Positions 1 through 5,191 of a DNA stretch of 25,901 bases are shown here, in pieces. The position numbers and the translations under genes were made by a program. The notes beneath the pieces are model-generated. The model did not search any database. It was not told the DNA's origin and was given only the letters and a program-made list of their open reading frames with translations. Location of the stretch: IMG/VR virus record IMGVR_UViG_3300042691_033063, positions 1 to 25,901 of that record. One strand, given 5' to 3'. Source of the DNA: a virus. The first letter of the stretch is position 1. Each line of letters starts with the position of its first letter.

Positions 1-785
1 TTTGGGGTCCTGAGGCTCAAGGGGATATCGTCAGGTGGTTCCAACTTGGGGGACTATGGACTTTTGTGGCACTCCACGGATCTTTCGCTCTGATTGGATT
101 CATGCTTAGGCAGTTTGAGATTGCCCGTCTTGTAGGCATTCGTCCTTATAATGCTATTGCCTTCTCTGGACCCATCGCAGTCTTCGTGAGCGTGTTCCTG
201 ATGTACCCTCTGGGGCAATCCAGTTGGTTCTTCGCACCTTCATTTGGTGTAGCAGCAATCTTCAGGTTCCTGCTGTTCCTGCAGGGTTTCCACAACTGGA
301 CCCTTAACCCCTTCCATATGATGGGAGTTGCTGGTATACTAGGAGGAGCATTGCTCTGTGCCATTCACGGAGCAACTGTAGAAAATACGCTGTATGAAGA
401 TGGAGATGCGTCAAACACATTTAAAGGTTTTGAACCTACTCAGGAAGAAGAAACCTATTCAATGGTTACTGCAAACAGATTCTGGTCTCAGATTTTTGGT
501 ATTGCTTTCAGTAATAAGCGTTGGTTGCATTTCTTTATGCTTTTCGTCCCTGTTATGGGTCTTTGGACTTCCAGCATCGGTATCATCGGTCTTGCTCTTA
601 ATCTACGTGCTTACGACTTTGTAAGTCAGGAAATTAGAGCAGCAGAGGACCCAGAGTTTGAAACGTTCTACACAAAGAACATTCTGTTAAACGAAGGTCT
701 TCGTGCTTGGATGGCACCAGTAGATCAACCTGGAGCAAATTTCCAGTTTCCCGAAGAGGTCTTGCCAAGAGGCAACGCACTCTAA
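1..785 (+). CDS. psbD: Photosystem II D2 protein, 5'-truncated by window edge
   Basis: D2 reaction-centre protein of photosystem II in the thylakoid membrane; with D1 it carries the primary charge-separation cofactors and binds the quinone QA. The reading frame is open from base 3 and gives 260 residues, about residues 93-352 of a normal 352-residue D2. Visible landmarks are the LQGFHNW stretch (chlorophyll-ligand His), the PFHMMGVAG stretch and NKRWLHFF (the two His ligands of the non-heme iron), and the standard C-terminus [12 protein letters not shown]. The match to cyanobacterial D2 is near-identical over most of its length, and no frameshift or intron is seen. Phage psbD is a known auxiliary metabolic gene thought to keep electron transport running in infected cells. 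A strong terminator follows 10 bases after the stop. The family call is certain; the N-terminal third lies outside the window. Confidence 0.98.
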   Translation, partial: WGPEAQGDIVRWFQLGGLWTFVALHGSFALIGFMLRQFEIARLVGIRPYNAIAFSGPIAVFVSVFLMYPLGQSSWFFAPSFGVAAIFRFLLFLQGFHNWTLNPFHMMGVAGILGGALLCAIHGATVENTLYEDGDASNTFKGFEPTQEEETYSMVTANRFWSQIFGIAFSNKRWLHFFMLFVPVMGLWTSSIGIIGLALNLRAYDFVSQEIRAAEDPEFETFYTKNILLNEGLRAWMAPVDQPGANFQFPEEVLPRGNAL

Positions 786-786
786 A

Positions 787-794
787 AATAAATA
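787..794 (+). promoter_or_regulatory. T4-type late promoter-like box
   Basis: AATAAATA matches the NATAAATA form of the T4 late promoter box (7 of 8 to TATAAATA). It lies just after the psbD stop and abuts the terminator hairpin at 796, so a transcript starting about 6 nt downstream would begin inside that hairpin and could escape termination. The sequence match is simple and could be chance in an AT-rich spacer. Confidence 0.3.
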
Positions 795-795
795 C

Positions 796-821
796 AAGGA
801 GTTCTCCGAACTCCTTTTTTT
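796..821 (+). terminator. Rho-independent terminator after psbD
   Basis: Perfect 9-bp stem, AAGGAGTTC (796-804) with GAACTCCTT (808-816), a 3-nt loop and a run of seven T residues ending the stem and following it (815-821). It sits 10 nt after the psbD stop codon and would end the psbD transcript. Confidence 0.9.
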
Positions 822-896
822 ATGCTTCTCATTCTCATTCTTTTCCAACTTTTTGGAATCTTAATGTTTATATTATCTGTTATGCAAGACTTATGA
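822..896 (+). CDS. Possible 24-residue hydrophobic membrane peptide
   Basis: A short open frame starts with ATG directly after the T-tract of the psbD terminator and ends in TGA at 894-896. The product is almost one transmembrane helix: rich in Leu, Ile, Phe and Met, with Gln14 absent of charge neighbours and the only charged residue an Asp near the C-terminus. Its stop overlaps the ATG of the next small frame (ATGA, 893-896), the arrangement used repeatedly in this region. No convincing Shine-Dalgarno is seen; the AAGGAG inside the terminator stem is about 20 nt upstream in the unfolded RNA. It resembles single-helix photosystem or cytochrome b6f subunits only in size and hydrophobicity, so no identity is claimed. 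Confidence 0.4.
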   Translation: MLLILILFQLFGILMFILSVMQDL

Positions 897-1012
897 TATC
901 CTCAACAACTCCATATAAACTAGCAGAGATCATTAGAGATACTTGGCCAAACCTTTACAGACCAGCAAAAGAAACCTATAATACAAAAAGTCAGAAGAAA
1001 AAGAATGTATGA
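893..1012 (+). CDS. Hypothetical small basic protein (39 aa)
   Basis: Unrecognised 39-residue frame. It starts at the ATG overlapping the stop of the preceding micro-ORF (ATGA) and ends 8 nt inside the next gene, which starts at 1005. The sequence has a helix-like middle (KLAEIIRDTW) followed by a Lys-rich tail ending KKKNV. The chain of overlaps on both sides argues for translational coupling and hence a real gene. A longer version of the frame reaches back into the psbD 3' end but would cross the terminator, so the 893 start is preferred. No function can be inferred. Confidence 0.5.
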   Translation: MISSTTPYKLAEIIRDTWPNLYRPAKETYNTKSQKKKNV

Positions 1013-1289
1013 GTATTGGGTAGTGACAGATAAAACCACAGGTAGAGTAATCGCACACTGTGGCGAAGAAAAAGATGCTCTAATGTTAATTGGATTTGAT
1101 AAAGATAAAAGAACTTATCGCAAGCAAAAGTTCATCTTAGATCAAGTCATTACCATAACGTCAACGACAGACAAACAACTTCCTGGTCAACAAGGACTAC
1201 CTGCAGCAAAAGAAGAACTTCCTCCTATGGATCTTCAGCAGCAAGTATGGTTACCTGAAGGACAAGGAGTTCCAGTTAACGCTAAATAA
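1005..1289 (+). CDS. Hypothetical protein (94 aa)
   Basis: Unrecognised soluble protein that starts with MYEYWVV and overlaps the end of the previous frame by 8 nt. The first ~50 residues look like a small beta-rich domain (EYWVVTDKTTGRVIAHCGEEKDA); the second half is Gln/Pro-rich (QLPGQQGLP, PPMDLQQQ) and probably disordered. It is followed after 21 nt by the glutaredoxin gene. Small proteins of this kind fill the spaces between auxiliary genes in cyanomyoviruses; no function can be named. Confidence 0.7.
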   Translation: MYEYWVVTDKTTGRVIAHCGEEKDALMLIGFDKDKRTYRKQKFILDQVITITSTTDKQLPGQQGLPAAKEELPPMDLQQQVWLPEGQGVPVNAK

Positions 1290-1310
1290 CTTTCAGTTTT
1301 ATAACGAATT

Positions 1311-1547
1311 ATGAAGTTTACAGTTTATTCAAAAGATGGTTGCCCATATTGCACCAAAGTCCAACAAGTGCTAGAGTTGACGGGGTTGCAACATGTTGTT
1401 TATAAATTAAATGAAGATTTTACTAAAGATGAATTTTATTCTGAATTTGGATATGGTTCTACTTTCCCCCAAGTAATTTTGAATGATAAACATATTGGGG
1501 GATGTTCTGATACAGTACAATACCTTAAGGAGCAAAATCTAGTTTAA
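1311..1547 (+). CDS. nrdC: Glutaredoxin
   Basis: A 78-residue glutaredoxin, the full length of the small phage form. The active site is the classic CPYC (Cys11-Cys14), with the cis-proline segment STFPQV (Pro53) and the glutathione-binding GGCSD (63-67). The protein reduces disulfides with electrons from glutathione; in T4-like phages NrdC-type proteins supply electrons to phage ribonucleotide reductase, so it probably supports deoxynucleotide synthesis. The start ATG is the first in frame, and the stop overlaps the ATG of the next gene (TAATG). The nrdC symbol follows T4 usage; grxC-like naming would be equally valid. Confidence 0.93.
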   Translation: MKFTVYSKDGCPYCTKVQQVLELTGLQHVVYKLNEDFTKDEFYSEFGYGSTFPQVILNDKHIGGCSDTVQYLKEQNLV

Positions 1548-1906
1548 TGAATAATAATCTTCACGAAGTTTATAATGACGTTGAAAAGGCTATTGATTAT
1601 GCTTTTAACGGTCAATTTGTCTTAAAATTTTACGACTATCTAAAAGTTCGTGGAACAAAGAGAGTTGAGGTTGGAGAATTTATTGAAAGTTCTACAGCTC
1701 ATGAAATCAATAATCTTGTGATGGACTTGGATGATTATCTTGAGGGTGGGTCTGATGAGATTCATAAACAACTTAGGGAGGGGTACGGTCATATTCCAAA
1801 ACCCCAAGCAAGAAAAATAAGAAATTACCTATACGGTATTCTTGAGGATGCCTGGAGATATAATCATGATAAACGACCAGGAAGAAGAAAAAAGGAAACT
1901 AAATAA
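1547..1906 (+). CDS. Hypothetical protein (119 aa)
   Basis: Unrecognised, mostly helical and charged protein. Its ATG overlaps the glutaredoxin stop (TAATG at 1545-1549), so the two are probably translated together. The N-terminal half contains an aromatic stretch (FVLKFYDYLKVRG) and the second half an acidic patch followed by HIPKPQARKIRNYLYGIL and a very basic C-terminus ending RRKKETK, which could contact nucleic acid. The 3' end overlaps the next gene by 41 nt. No family is recognised. Confidence 0.75.
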   Translation: MNNNLHEVYNDVEKAIDYAFNGQFVLKFYDYLKVRGTKRVEVGEFIESSTAHEINNLVMDLDDYLEGGSDEIHKQLREGYGHIPKPQARKIRNYLYGILEDAWRYNHDKRPGRRKKETK

Positions 1907-2072
1907 GTCAGGACCTCAAATTAACAGAGGCATTGAATTATTACTACGCAATAGGAGGAGGAAATCATTAACGCCAAAGACTTTTCAAGTGAAGTTTGGT
2001 AAAATGATTTCTCTCTTTCGAAGAGAGTTTCATTTCTTTATAGAATTTCACTTTGATGTTAGAAAAAAATAA
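1866..2072 (+). CDS. Hypothetical small basic protein (68 aa)
   Basis: Unrecognised basic protein beginning MINDQEEEKRK and ending in FHFDVRKK. Upstream in-frame TTG (1842) and ATG (1848) codons exist, but the ATG at 1866 has a GGAGA Shine-Dalgarno (1854-1858) at about 7 nt and is preferred. It overlaps the preceding gene by 41 nt in another frame. The C-terminal half has alternating aromatic and charged residues (FRREFHFFIEFHFD) that look like paired beta strands. The RRRK cluster suggests nucleic-acid or membrane contact, but that is inference only. Confidence 0.65.
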   Translation: MINDQEEEKRKLNKSGPQINRGIELLLRNRRRKSLTPKTFQVKFGKMISLFRREFHFFIEFHFDVRKK

Positions 2073-2090
2073 ACTCTCTGGAGAAGGAAA

Positions 2091-2330
2091 ATGGAAACAG
2101 CATATGTAATAACATTTGTTACGATGTTCACATTGCTCTTTTTTATGGTAGGAGGTATAATTGGTTGGTTAACTTATAGACATTTACTAGAGTCAAGACC
2201 TCCATATTTACATCCAGAGTTCTTTGATGAAAATGGCCAGGTGATACCTGACGAAATAGTATCTGTACGATTTGAAAATAGCGATTACGATTATGACTAC
2301 GACGACGAAATCGAAGAGAACGACGACTGA
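2091..2330 (+). CDS. Small single-pass membrane protein with acidic tail
   Basis: Unrecognised 79-residue protein with one N-terminal transmembrane helix (about residues 4-28, YVITFVTMFTLLFFMVGG onwards) followed by a soluble domain and an acidic Asp/Tyr repeat tail (residues 66-79). A GGAGAAGGA Shine-Dalgarno lies just upstream of the ATG. Positive residues directly after the helix (YRH) suggest the C-terminal part is cytoplasmic. The last 38 nt, coding the DYDYDYDD tail, also encode the N-terminus of the next gene in another frame. This type of small membrane protein is common in cyanomyoviruses, with no known role. Confidence 0.8.
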   Translation: METAYVITFVTMFTLLFFMVGGIIGWLTYRHLLESRPPYLHPEFFDENGQVIPDEIVSVRFENSDYDYDYDDEIEENDD

Positions 2331-2865
2331 GAAACCGATTGAAACTCTTCCAACAAATCCTTTTGTATTTGAAGTATTAGAACTTGCATCTAAACAAAAG
2401 TCTAATGCAAAGAAAGTTGAAGTTCTTAAAACATACGAACATGATTCACTGAAAGCCATTTTTATTTGGAACTTTGATGAATCCGTAATTTCACTTCTTC
2501 CTGAAGGAGAAGTTCCGTATGCTAATGCGGAAGAACAATCTGTTTACTCAGGAACCCTATCTGAAAATCTGAGGAGAGAATCTCTAGGTGGAGAATCTGC
2601 TACAGGTCAAGATCTTGATGGTAGAGGAAAAACTTCTCTTCGAAGAGAGTATCAGAATCTTTATCATTATTTAAAGGGTGGTAATGATTCTTTAACTACC
2701 ATCCGTAGAGAAATGATGTTTATCAATTTACTGCAAGGTCTTCATCCAAAAGAAGCAGAACTATTGATTCTTACAAAGGATAAGAAACTTACGGATAAAT
2801 ATAAGATATCTTTTGAAAATGTAAAAGAAGCATATCCCGATATTCAGTGGGGTGGGCGTTCATGA
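2293..2865 (+). CDS. Conserved phage protein of unknown function (DUF6433-like C-terminus)
   Basis: 190-residue protein starting at the ATG at 2293, inside the end of the previous gene; an upstream TTG at 2272 is a weaker choice. The N-terminus is Thr/Lys-rich (MTTTTKSKRTTTEKP) and probably disordered, then comes a conserved-looking core (NPFVFEVLELASKQKSNAKK, FIWNFDESVISLLPEGEVPY). The C-terminal ~50 residues (EMMFINLLQGLHPKEAELLI and ending DIQWGG) resemble the phage family I remember as DUF6433; this is from memory and was not checked. The function of that family is unknown. The stop overlaps the next ATG (ATGA at 2862-2865). Confidence 0.8.
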   Translation: MTTTTKSKRTTTEKPIETLPTNPFVFEVLELASKQKSNAKKVEVLKTYEHDSLKAIFIWNFDESVISLLPEGEVPYANAEEQSVYSGTLSENLRRESLGGESATGQDLDGRGKTSLRREYQNLYHYLKGGNDSLTTIRREMMFINLLQGLHPKEAELLILTKDKKLTDKYKISFENVKEAYPDIQWGGRS

Positions 2866-3197
2866 CAGTAGCTGTAGGGGAAAAGAAGGAGATGGCAGAA
2901 AACAAAAATAAAATTAGTAAAGTTCTGCCGCATGAATATGGGTGCGAAATTCTTTTCGAAAAAACTACTATAGAAAAAGTAAAAGATTCATCACTTCCTA
3001 ATGATGCATATTTGATTTGGTATAATTTTGAAGATAAAGAATATATTGATCTCGTAAGAGGAACAAGAGTACGTATTTTTGATATGTACTATGATAAGTA
3101 TGGTCCTGATGTAGTTAGAAAAATTGATTTTGGATATGGTAGAACTAATCCAAAATTGTGGGGTATTAAGCAACCGGAGAAAAAGAAAAGGAAATGA
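2862..3197 (+). CDS. Hypothetical protein (111 aa)
   Basis: Unrecognised protein. The ATG at 2862 overlaps the previous stop (ATGA) and is preferred. An internal ATG at 2892 is preceded by AAGGAG but with no spacer, too close for normal initiation. The core has a beta-rich look (DAYLIWYNFEDKEYIDLVRG, RVRIFDMYYDKYG) and the C-terminus is basic (KKKRK), suggesting a small nucleic-acid-associated or regulatory protein, which is inference only. The stop overlaps the next start, again ATGA, continuing the coupled series that leads to speD. Confidence 0.75.
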   Translation: MTVAVGEKKEMAENKNKISKVLPHEYGCEILFEKTTIEKVKDSSLPNDAYLIWYNFEDKEYIDLVRGTRVRIFDMYYDKYGPDVVRKIDFGYGRTNPKLWGIKQPEKKKRK

Positions 3198-3418
3198 GTG
3201 CAGGATTTGGTGCCGAAAGAGCAAAAAATGGCAAAGCAGTAGTTATAATCAATGATGATGAAGTAACTAAACTTCTAAAAAAATATAAAAAATTAAAGAA
3301 ATATAGAAATTCATCATTATATAAAATTAAGACAATGGATGGTACTGAGACTATCATAAGTTCATTGTTGGACGAATTAGAAGTGGGACTTGACGATGGG
3401 CAAACATTATCTACTTAA
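3194..3418 (+). CDS. Hypothetical small protein (74 aa)
   Basis: Unrecognised small protein starting at an ATGA overlap with the previous gene, with AAAAGGAA just upstream serving as ribosome-binding site. The middle is a strongly basic helix (KLLKKYKKLKKY) and the end is acidic (SLLDELEVGLDDG). The last 23 nt overlap the start of speD in another frame, so it is probably co-translated with speD. No domain is recognised. Confidence 0.7.
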   Translation: MSAGFGAERAKNGKAVVIINDDEVTKLLKKYKKLKKYRNSSLYKIKTMDGTETIISSLLDELEVGLDDGQTLST

Positions 3419-3722
3419 CTTATACGGATGTTCGTTTGTCCTTTTAGATGATGAACGTTGTCTTATAGATTTACTAGAAAATGCAGCAATTGCAAGTGGT
3501 GCTACTGTGGTTCAGACTATCTCTAAAAAGTTTGATCCACAAGGTGTCACTGTAATTTGTTTGTTGTCGGAAAGTCACATCAGTATTCATACTTGGCCTG
3601 AAGAAGGTAAGGCAGCAGTAGATGTATATACATGTGGCGATTGTAATCCAAAAATTGGATGTGATATGATTATTCATCAACTTTACGCGCAAAATCACAC
3701 CTTAAGTTACATAGAACGGTAA
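3396..3722 (+). CDS. speD: S-adenosylmethionine decarboxylase proenzyme
   Basis: 108-residue prokaryotic class 1B (SpeH-type) proenzyme. It decarboxylates S-adenosylmethionine to supply the aminopropyl group for spermidine. The self-cleavage site is clear: SESHISIHTWPE, with cleavage expected between Glu59 and Ser60, Ser60 becoming the pyruvoyl cofactor. His65 in SIHTWPE and Cys80 in YTCGDC match the processing and active-site residues of the Thermotoga-type enzyme. Length is slightly short but complete. A TTG two codons upstream is possible, but ATG at 3396 gives the usual MGKHYLLNLYGC start. speD is a known cyanophage auxiliary gene. Polyamines may aid DNA packing or translation in infected cells. 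Confidence 0.93.
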   Translation: MGKHYLLNLYGCSFVLLDDERCLIDLLENAAIASGATVVQTISKKFDPQGVTVICLLSESHISIHTWPEEGKAAVDVYTCGDCNPKIGCDMIIHQLYAQNHTLSYIER

Positions 3723-3740
3723 CAAAAGTTACAGAAGTTT

Positions 3741-3769
3741 TTGCATAACTATACTAACAGGTCTATAAT
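3741..3769 (+). promoter_or_regulatory. Sigma70-type promoter driving the riboswitch operon
   Basis: TTGCAT (3741-3746), 17-bp spacer, TATAAT (3764-3769). The expected start near 3776-3777 coincides with the first base of the RNA aptamer, which supports both calls. It lies just after the speD stop and resembles a host-recognised early phage promoter. Confidence 0.85.
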
Positions 3770-3776
3770 GACCTTA

Positions 3777-3872
3777 CGTTCATCCCTCTGGGACGGAAGT
3801 AAGCCGACGCGGAACGGAACGTTCATTCGCTATTCGCAAATAGCGAACGCAAACGCCGACTGAAGGAACGCT
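3777..3872 (+). promoter_or_regulatory. Glutamine riboswitch (Downstream-peptide / glnA-type aptamer) in 5' leader
   Basis: The leader contains, in order, CGTTCATCCC, a 3-nt loop, GGGACGGAAGTAAGCCGAC, a long insert, and GCCGACTGAAGGAACGC. This is the pattern of the glutamine-binding Downstream-peptide/glnA aptamers known from cyanobacteria and their phages. P1 is CGTTC (3777-3781) with GAACG (3866-3870). P2 is TCCC (3783-3786) with GGGA (3790-3793). The GGAAGTA segment fits the internal E-loop and GAAGGAACGC the conserved 3' side. In the family, glutamine binding controls a short downstream ORF, which is exactly what follows. The P3 region (3803-3860) is longer than usual and contains a perfect 9-bp hairpin. 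The identification is from remembered consensus, not a covariance search. Confidence 0.85.
3826..3847 (+). repeat. Perfect 9-bp hairpin within the riboswitch insert
   Basis: TTCGCTATT (3826-3834), loop CGCA, AATAGCGAA (3839-3847). It is not followed by a T-tract, so it is a structural element rather than a terminator. It caps the extended P3 arm between the two GCCGAC copies. Confidence 0.85.
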
Positions 3873-3902
3873 CTTTAACCTAAACCATTAAGGAGAACCC
3901 TA

Positions 3903-4040
3903 ATGTCTAAAGTAGTATATCGCGGTGTTGAGTATGACACCCAAAAGCGTCTTGAGTATCAACAACAAATGATGCAGCAACCCCAACAGTACGACGAAAC
4001 CTATCGTGGTGTTAAGTTTGTAAAGGAGGGGCACAAATGA
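3903..4040 (+). CDS. 45-residue peptide with two YRGV motifs (DUF4278-like)
   Basis: First ORF under the putative glutamine riboswitch. A TAAGGAG Shine-Dalgarno (3888-3894) lies 8 nt before the ATG. The peptide has two YRGV copies (VVYRGVEYD at residues 4-12 and ETYRGVKF at 32-39) separated by a Gln/Met-rich linker. YRGV-containing small proteins of the DUF4278 type occur in cyanobacteria; membership is likely but was not tested. By analogy with cyanobacterial small proteins under glutamine riboswitches that bind and inhibit glutamine synthetase, a regulatory peptide is plausible, but no glutamine-synthetase inhibitor signature is recognised here. It ends in an ATGA overlap with the next micro-gene. 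Confidence 0.8.
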   Translation: MSKVVYRGVEYDTQKRLEYQQQMMQQPQQYDETYRGVKFVKEGHK

Positions 4041-4135
4041 AAAAACTCAATGTACTTCAACTCATTAAAGAGCAGAAGCAAAAAGAACAACGTCGTCATC
4101 AAGCACTCCTTGCAAATGCAGGAGCAGGAAAATGA
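4037..4135 (+). CDS. 32-residue basic helical micropeptide
   Basis: Second micro-gene of the riboswitch operon. It has a very strong Shine-Dalgarno, AAAGGAGGGG (4022-4031), and starts at an ATGA overlap with the preceding stop. The product is a Lys/Gln/Arg-rich predicted amphipathic helix (LIKEQKQKEQRRHQALLA) ending in GAGAGK-like small residues. It could bind RNA or a protein partner; function unknown. The overlap and strong ribosome-binding site make it a credible gene despite its size. Confidence 0.7.
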   Translation: MKKLNVLQLIKEQKQKEQRRHQALLANAGAGK

Positions 4136-4218
4136 TTGCTACGATTGCTGCTATTACTGGTGCATCAACAGCATTTATTTTTTTAATCTATTTTGAAATT
4201 TTGTTGTTGAGTAAGTAA
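4132..4218 (+). CDS. 28-residue transmembrane micropeptide
   Basis: Third micro-gene, again starting at an ATGA overlap, with GCAGGAGCAGG upstream. The peptide is a single hydrophobic helix (about residues 2-26: alanine/isoleucine-rich then FIFLIYF and EILLL) with a short SK end. The single Glu within the hydrophobic span is notable. A strong terminator begins 9 nt after the stop, closing the operon. It is a probable membrane peptide of unknown role. Confidence 0.65.
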   Translation: MIATIAAITGASTAFIFLIYFEILLLSK

Positions 4219-4226
4219 ATATTTTA

Positions 4227-4256
4227 AGAGAGGGACTTGACTCCCTCTCTTTTTTT
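4227..4256 (+). terminator. Rho-independent terminator of the micropeptide operon
   Basis: Perfect 9-bp stem, AGAGAGGGA (4227-4235) with TCCCTCTCT (4242-4250), a 6-nt loop and a T-tract through 4256. Its loop and 3' strand carry the -35 box of the next promoter. Confidence 0.93.
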
Positions 4257-4265
4257 ATGTATAAT
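4237..4265 (+). promoter_or_regulatory. Sigma70-type promoter embedded in the terminator
   Basis: TTGACT (4237-4242), 17-bp spacer, TATAAT (4260-4265). The -35 lies in the loop and first base of the 3' stem of the upstream terminator. The expected start near 4272 leaves a leader of about 17 nt with GAGG before the ATG at 4289. It would drive the acidic small protein and thyX, and perhaps phoH onwards. Confidence 0.85.
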
Positions 4266-4288
4266 TACCTTTGTCGAGGTTGATAAAA

Positions 4289-4462
4289 ATGGATAGAGAA
4301 AAACTTAGGTTAATTGTCAGAAACCTTGAGTCTCTGGTAGAATGTCTAAAGTCAGAGATTGAACCTAAAACTAAAGATCTTCAGTATGAGGAGATTAAGA
4401 CTTTTTTAAACGATTACGACGAAGTATTTTATGACGAGGAAGATGAATACGATGTTCGATGA
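4289..4462 (+). CDS. Small acidic protein (57 aa)
   Basis: Unrecognised acidic protein with a helical N-terminal half (EKLRLIVRNLESLVECLKSE) and an Asp/Glu/Tyr-rich end (DYDEVFYDEEDEYD). ATG 4289 is preferred over the in-frame TTG at 4271 because GAGG lies just upstream and the promoter start is near 4272. The 3' end overlaps the thyX start by 11 nt. Its charge suggests a DNA-mimic or regulatory protein, but there is no direct support for that. Confidence 0.7.
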   Translation: MDREKLRLIVRNLESLVECLKSEIEPKTKDLQYEEIKTFLNDYDEVFYDEEDEYDVR

Positions 4463-5162
4463 TTTTGAGTTTATGAAACCAGAAGTAAAACTAATCAGTG
4501 TTACTCCTGACGCAGAAAAGCATATGGCATACTGTGCTCGCGTAAGTAACCCTGCAAATCAAGAGAATGAAAAGTTCTCTGGACTACTTAAGTATTGCAT
4601 TCAACATCAGCACTGGAGTATCTTCGAACAAGCCAGTATGACAGTTGAGATTAATACCACAAGAGGCATTGCGGCTCAAATCCTTCGACACCGTTCGTTT
4701 ACATTTCAAGAATTTTCACAACGGTATGCTGATGCCAATCTTCTGAATAATACTATTCCTCTTCCAGAACTGCGTCGTCAGGATACAAAGAATCGTCAGA
4801 ACTCAATCGATGATATTCCTGATTATCTCAAACTGACTTTGCTTGAGGACATTCGCGTTCATTTTGAGAGTGCTCTACGCCTCTACAACCGCCTTCTGGA
4901 TAAGGGAGTGGCAAAGGAGTGTGCTAGGTTTGTACTGCCCTTAGCGACGCCCACAAGACTCTATATGACTGGCTCTGTAAGGTCATGGATTCATTATATT
5001 GATCTTCGTTCATCTCACGGTACACAGAAGGAACATATGGAGATTGCAGAACTAGTTCGTTGTATTTTTACTTGTCAGTTCCCTGCAGTATCTGAAGCAC
5101 TTGGTTGGTCTCGTGATGGGTGTACTGAGTGTATTGATCCCCCCTCAGTGATTATTGAATAA
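4452..5162 (+). CDS. thyX: Flavin-dependent thymidylate synthase
   Basis: 236-residue ThyX, which methylates dUMP to dTMP using methylene-tetrahydrofolate, FAD and NADPH. The signature RHRX7S is present as RHRSFTFQEFSQRY (residues 79-92), followed by helical segments and YMTGSVRSWIHYIDLRSS with the substrate-contacting Arg residues expected for the family. Upstream in-frame ATGs at 4431 and 4443 are possible. ATG 4452 is chosen because GAGGAAG (4436-4442) lies 9 nt before it, whereas it directly abuts 4443. Length is normal for the family. It supplies thymidylate for phage replication and is typical of cyanomyoviruses. Confidence 0.95.
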   Translation: MFDDFEFMKPEVKLISVTPDAEKHMAYCARVSNPANQENEKFSGLLKYCIQHQHWSIFEQASMTVEINTTRGIAAQILRHRSFTFQEFSQRYADANLLNNTIPLPELRRQDTKNRQNSIDDIPDYLKLTLLEDIRVHFESALRLYNRLLDKGVAKECARFVLPLATPTRLYMTGSVRSWIHYIDLRSSHGTQKEHMEIAELVRCIFTCQFPAVSEALGWSRDGCTECIDPPSVIIE

Positions 5163-5165
5163 ATA
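5158..5165 (+). promoter_or_regulatory. T4-type late promoter-like box
   Basis: AATAAATA overlaps the thyX stop codon and lies about 27 bp before the next start. Expected initiation near 5171 leaves a short leader containing the GGAGGA ribosome-binding site. It fits the NATAAATA late pattern but is short. Confidence 0.45.
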
Positions 5166-5191
5166 TCCTTACATACAATGGAGGAATAAAT

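Noticed and set aside
1-785. Intron or frameshift in psbD
   Set aside because: The frame is continuous and the D2 sequence is collinear with the family through to the stop.
1377-1406. TTGACG with TATAAA 18 bp downstream inside the glutaredoxin gene
   Set aside because: Imperfect -10 and spacing, and the next gene is already coupled to nrdC; weaker than the five promoters reported.
2011-2648. Hairpins CTCTCTT-TCG-AAGAGAG (2011-2027) and palindrome TCTCTTCGAAGAGA (2635-2648)
   Set aside because: Both fall in coding sequence for Phe/Leu-Arg-Arg-Glu and lack a proper T-tract; they probably reflect shared codons rather than a dispersed regulatory repeat.
3018-3026. Extended -10 like TGGTATAAT
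   Set aside because: No -35 box at suitable distance and it is in the middle of a coding region with no gene start just downstream.
3719-3732. Small GTAAC-AAAA-GTTAC hairpin at the speD stop
   Set aside because: Five A/T-rich pairs and a T5 run 8 nt away are too weak to call a terminator.
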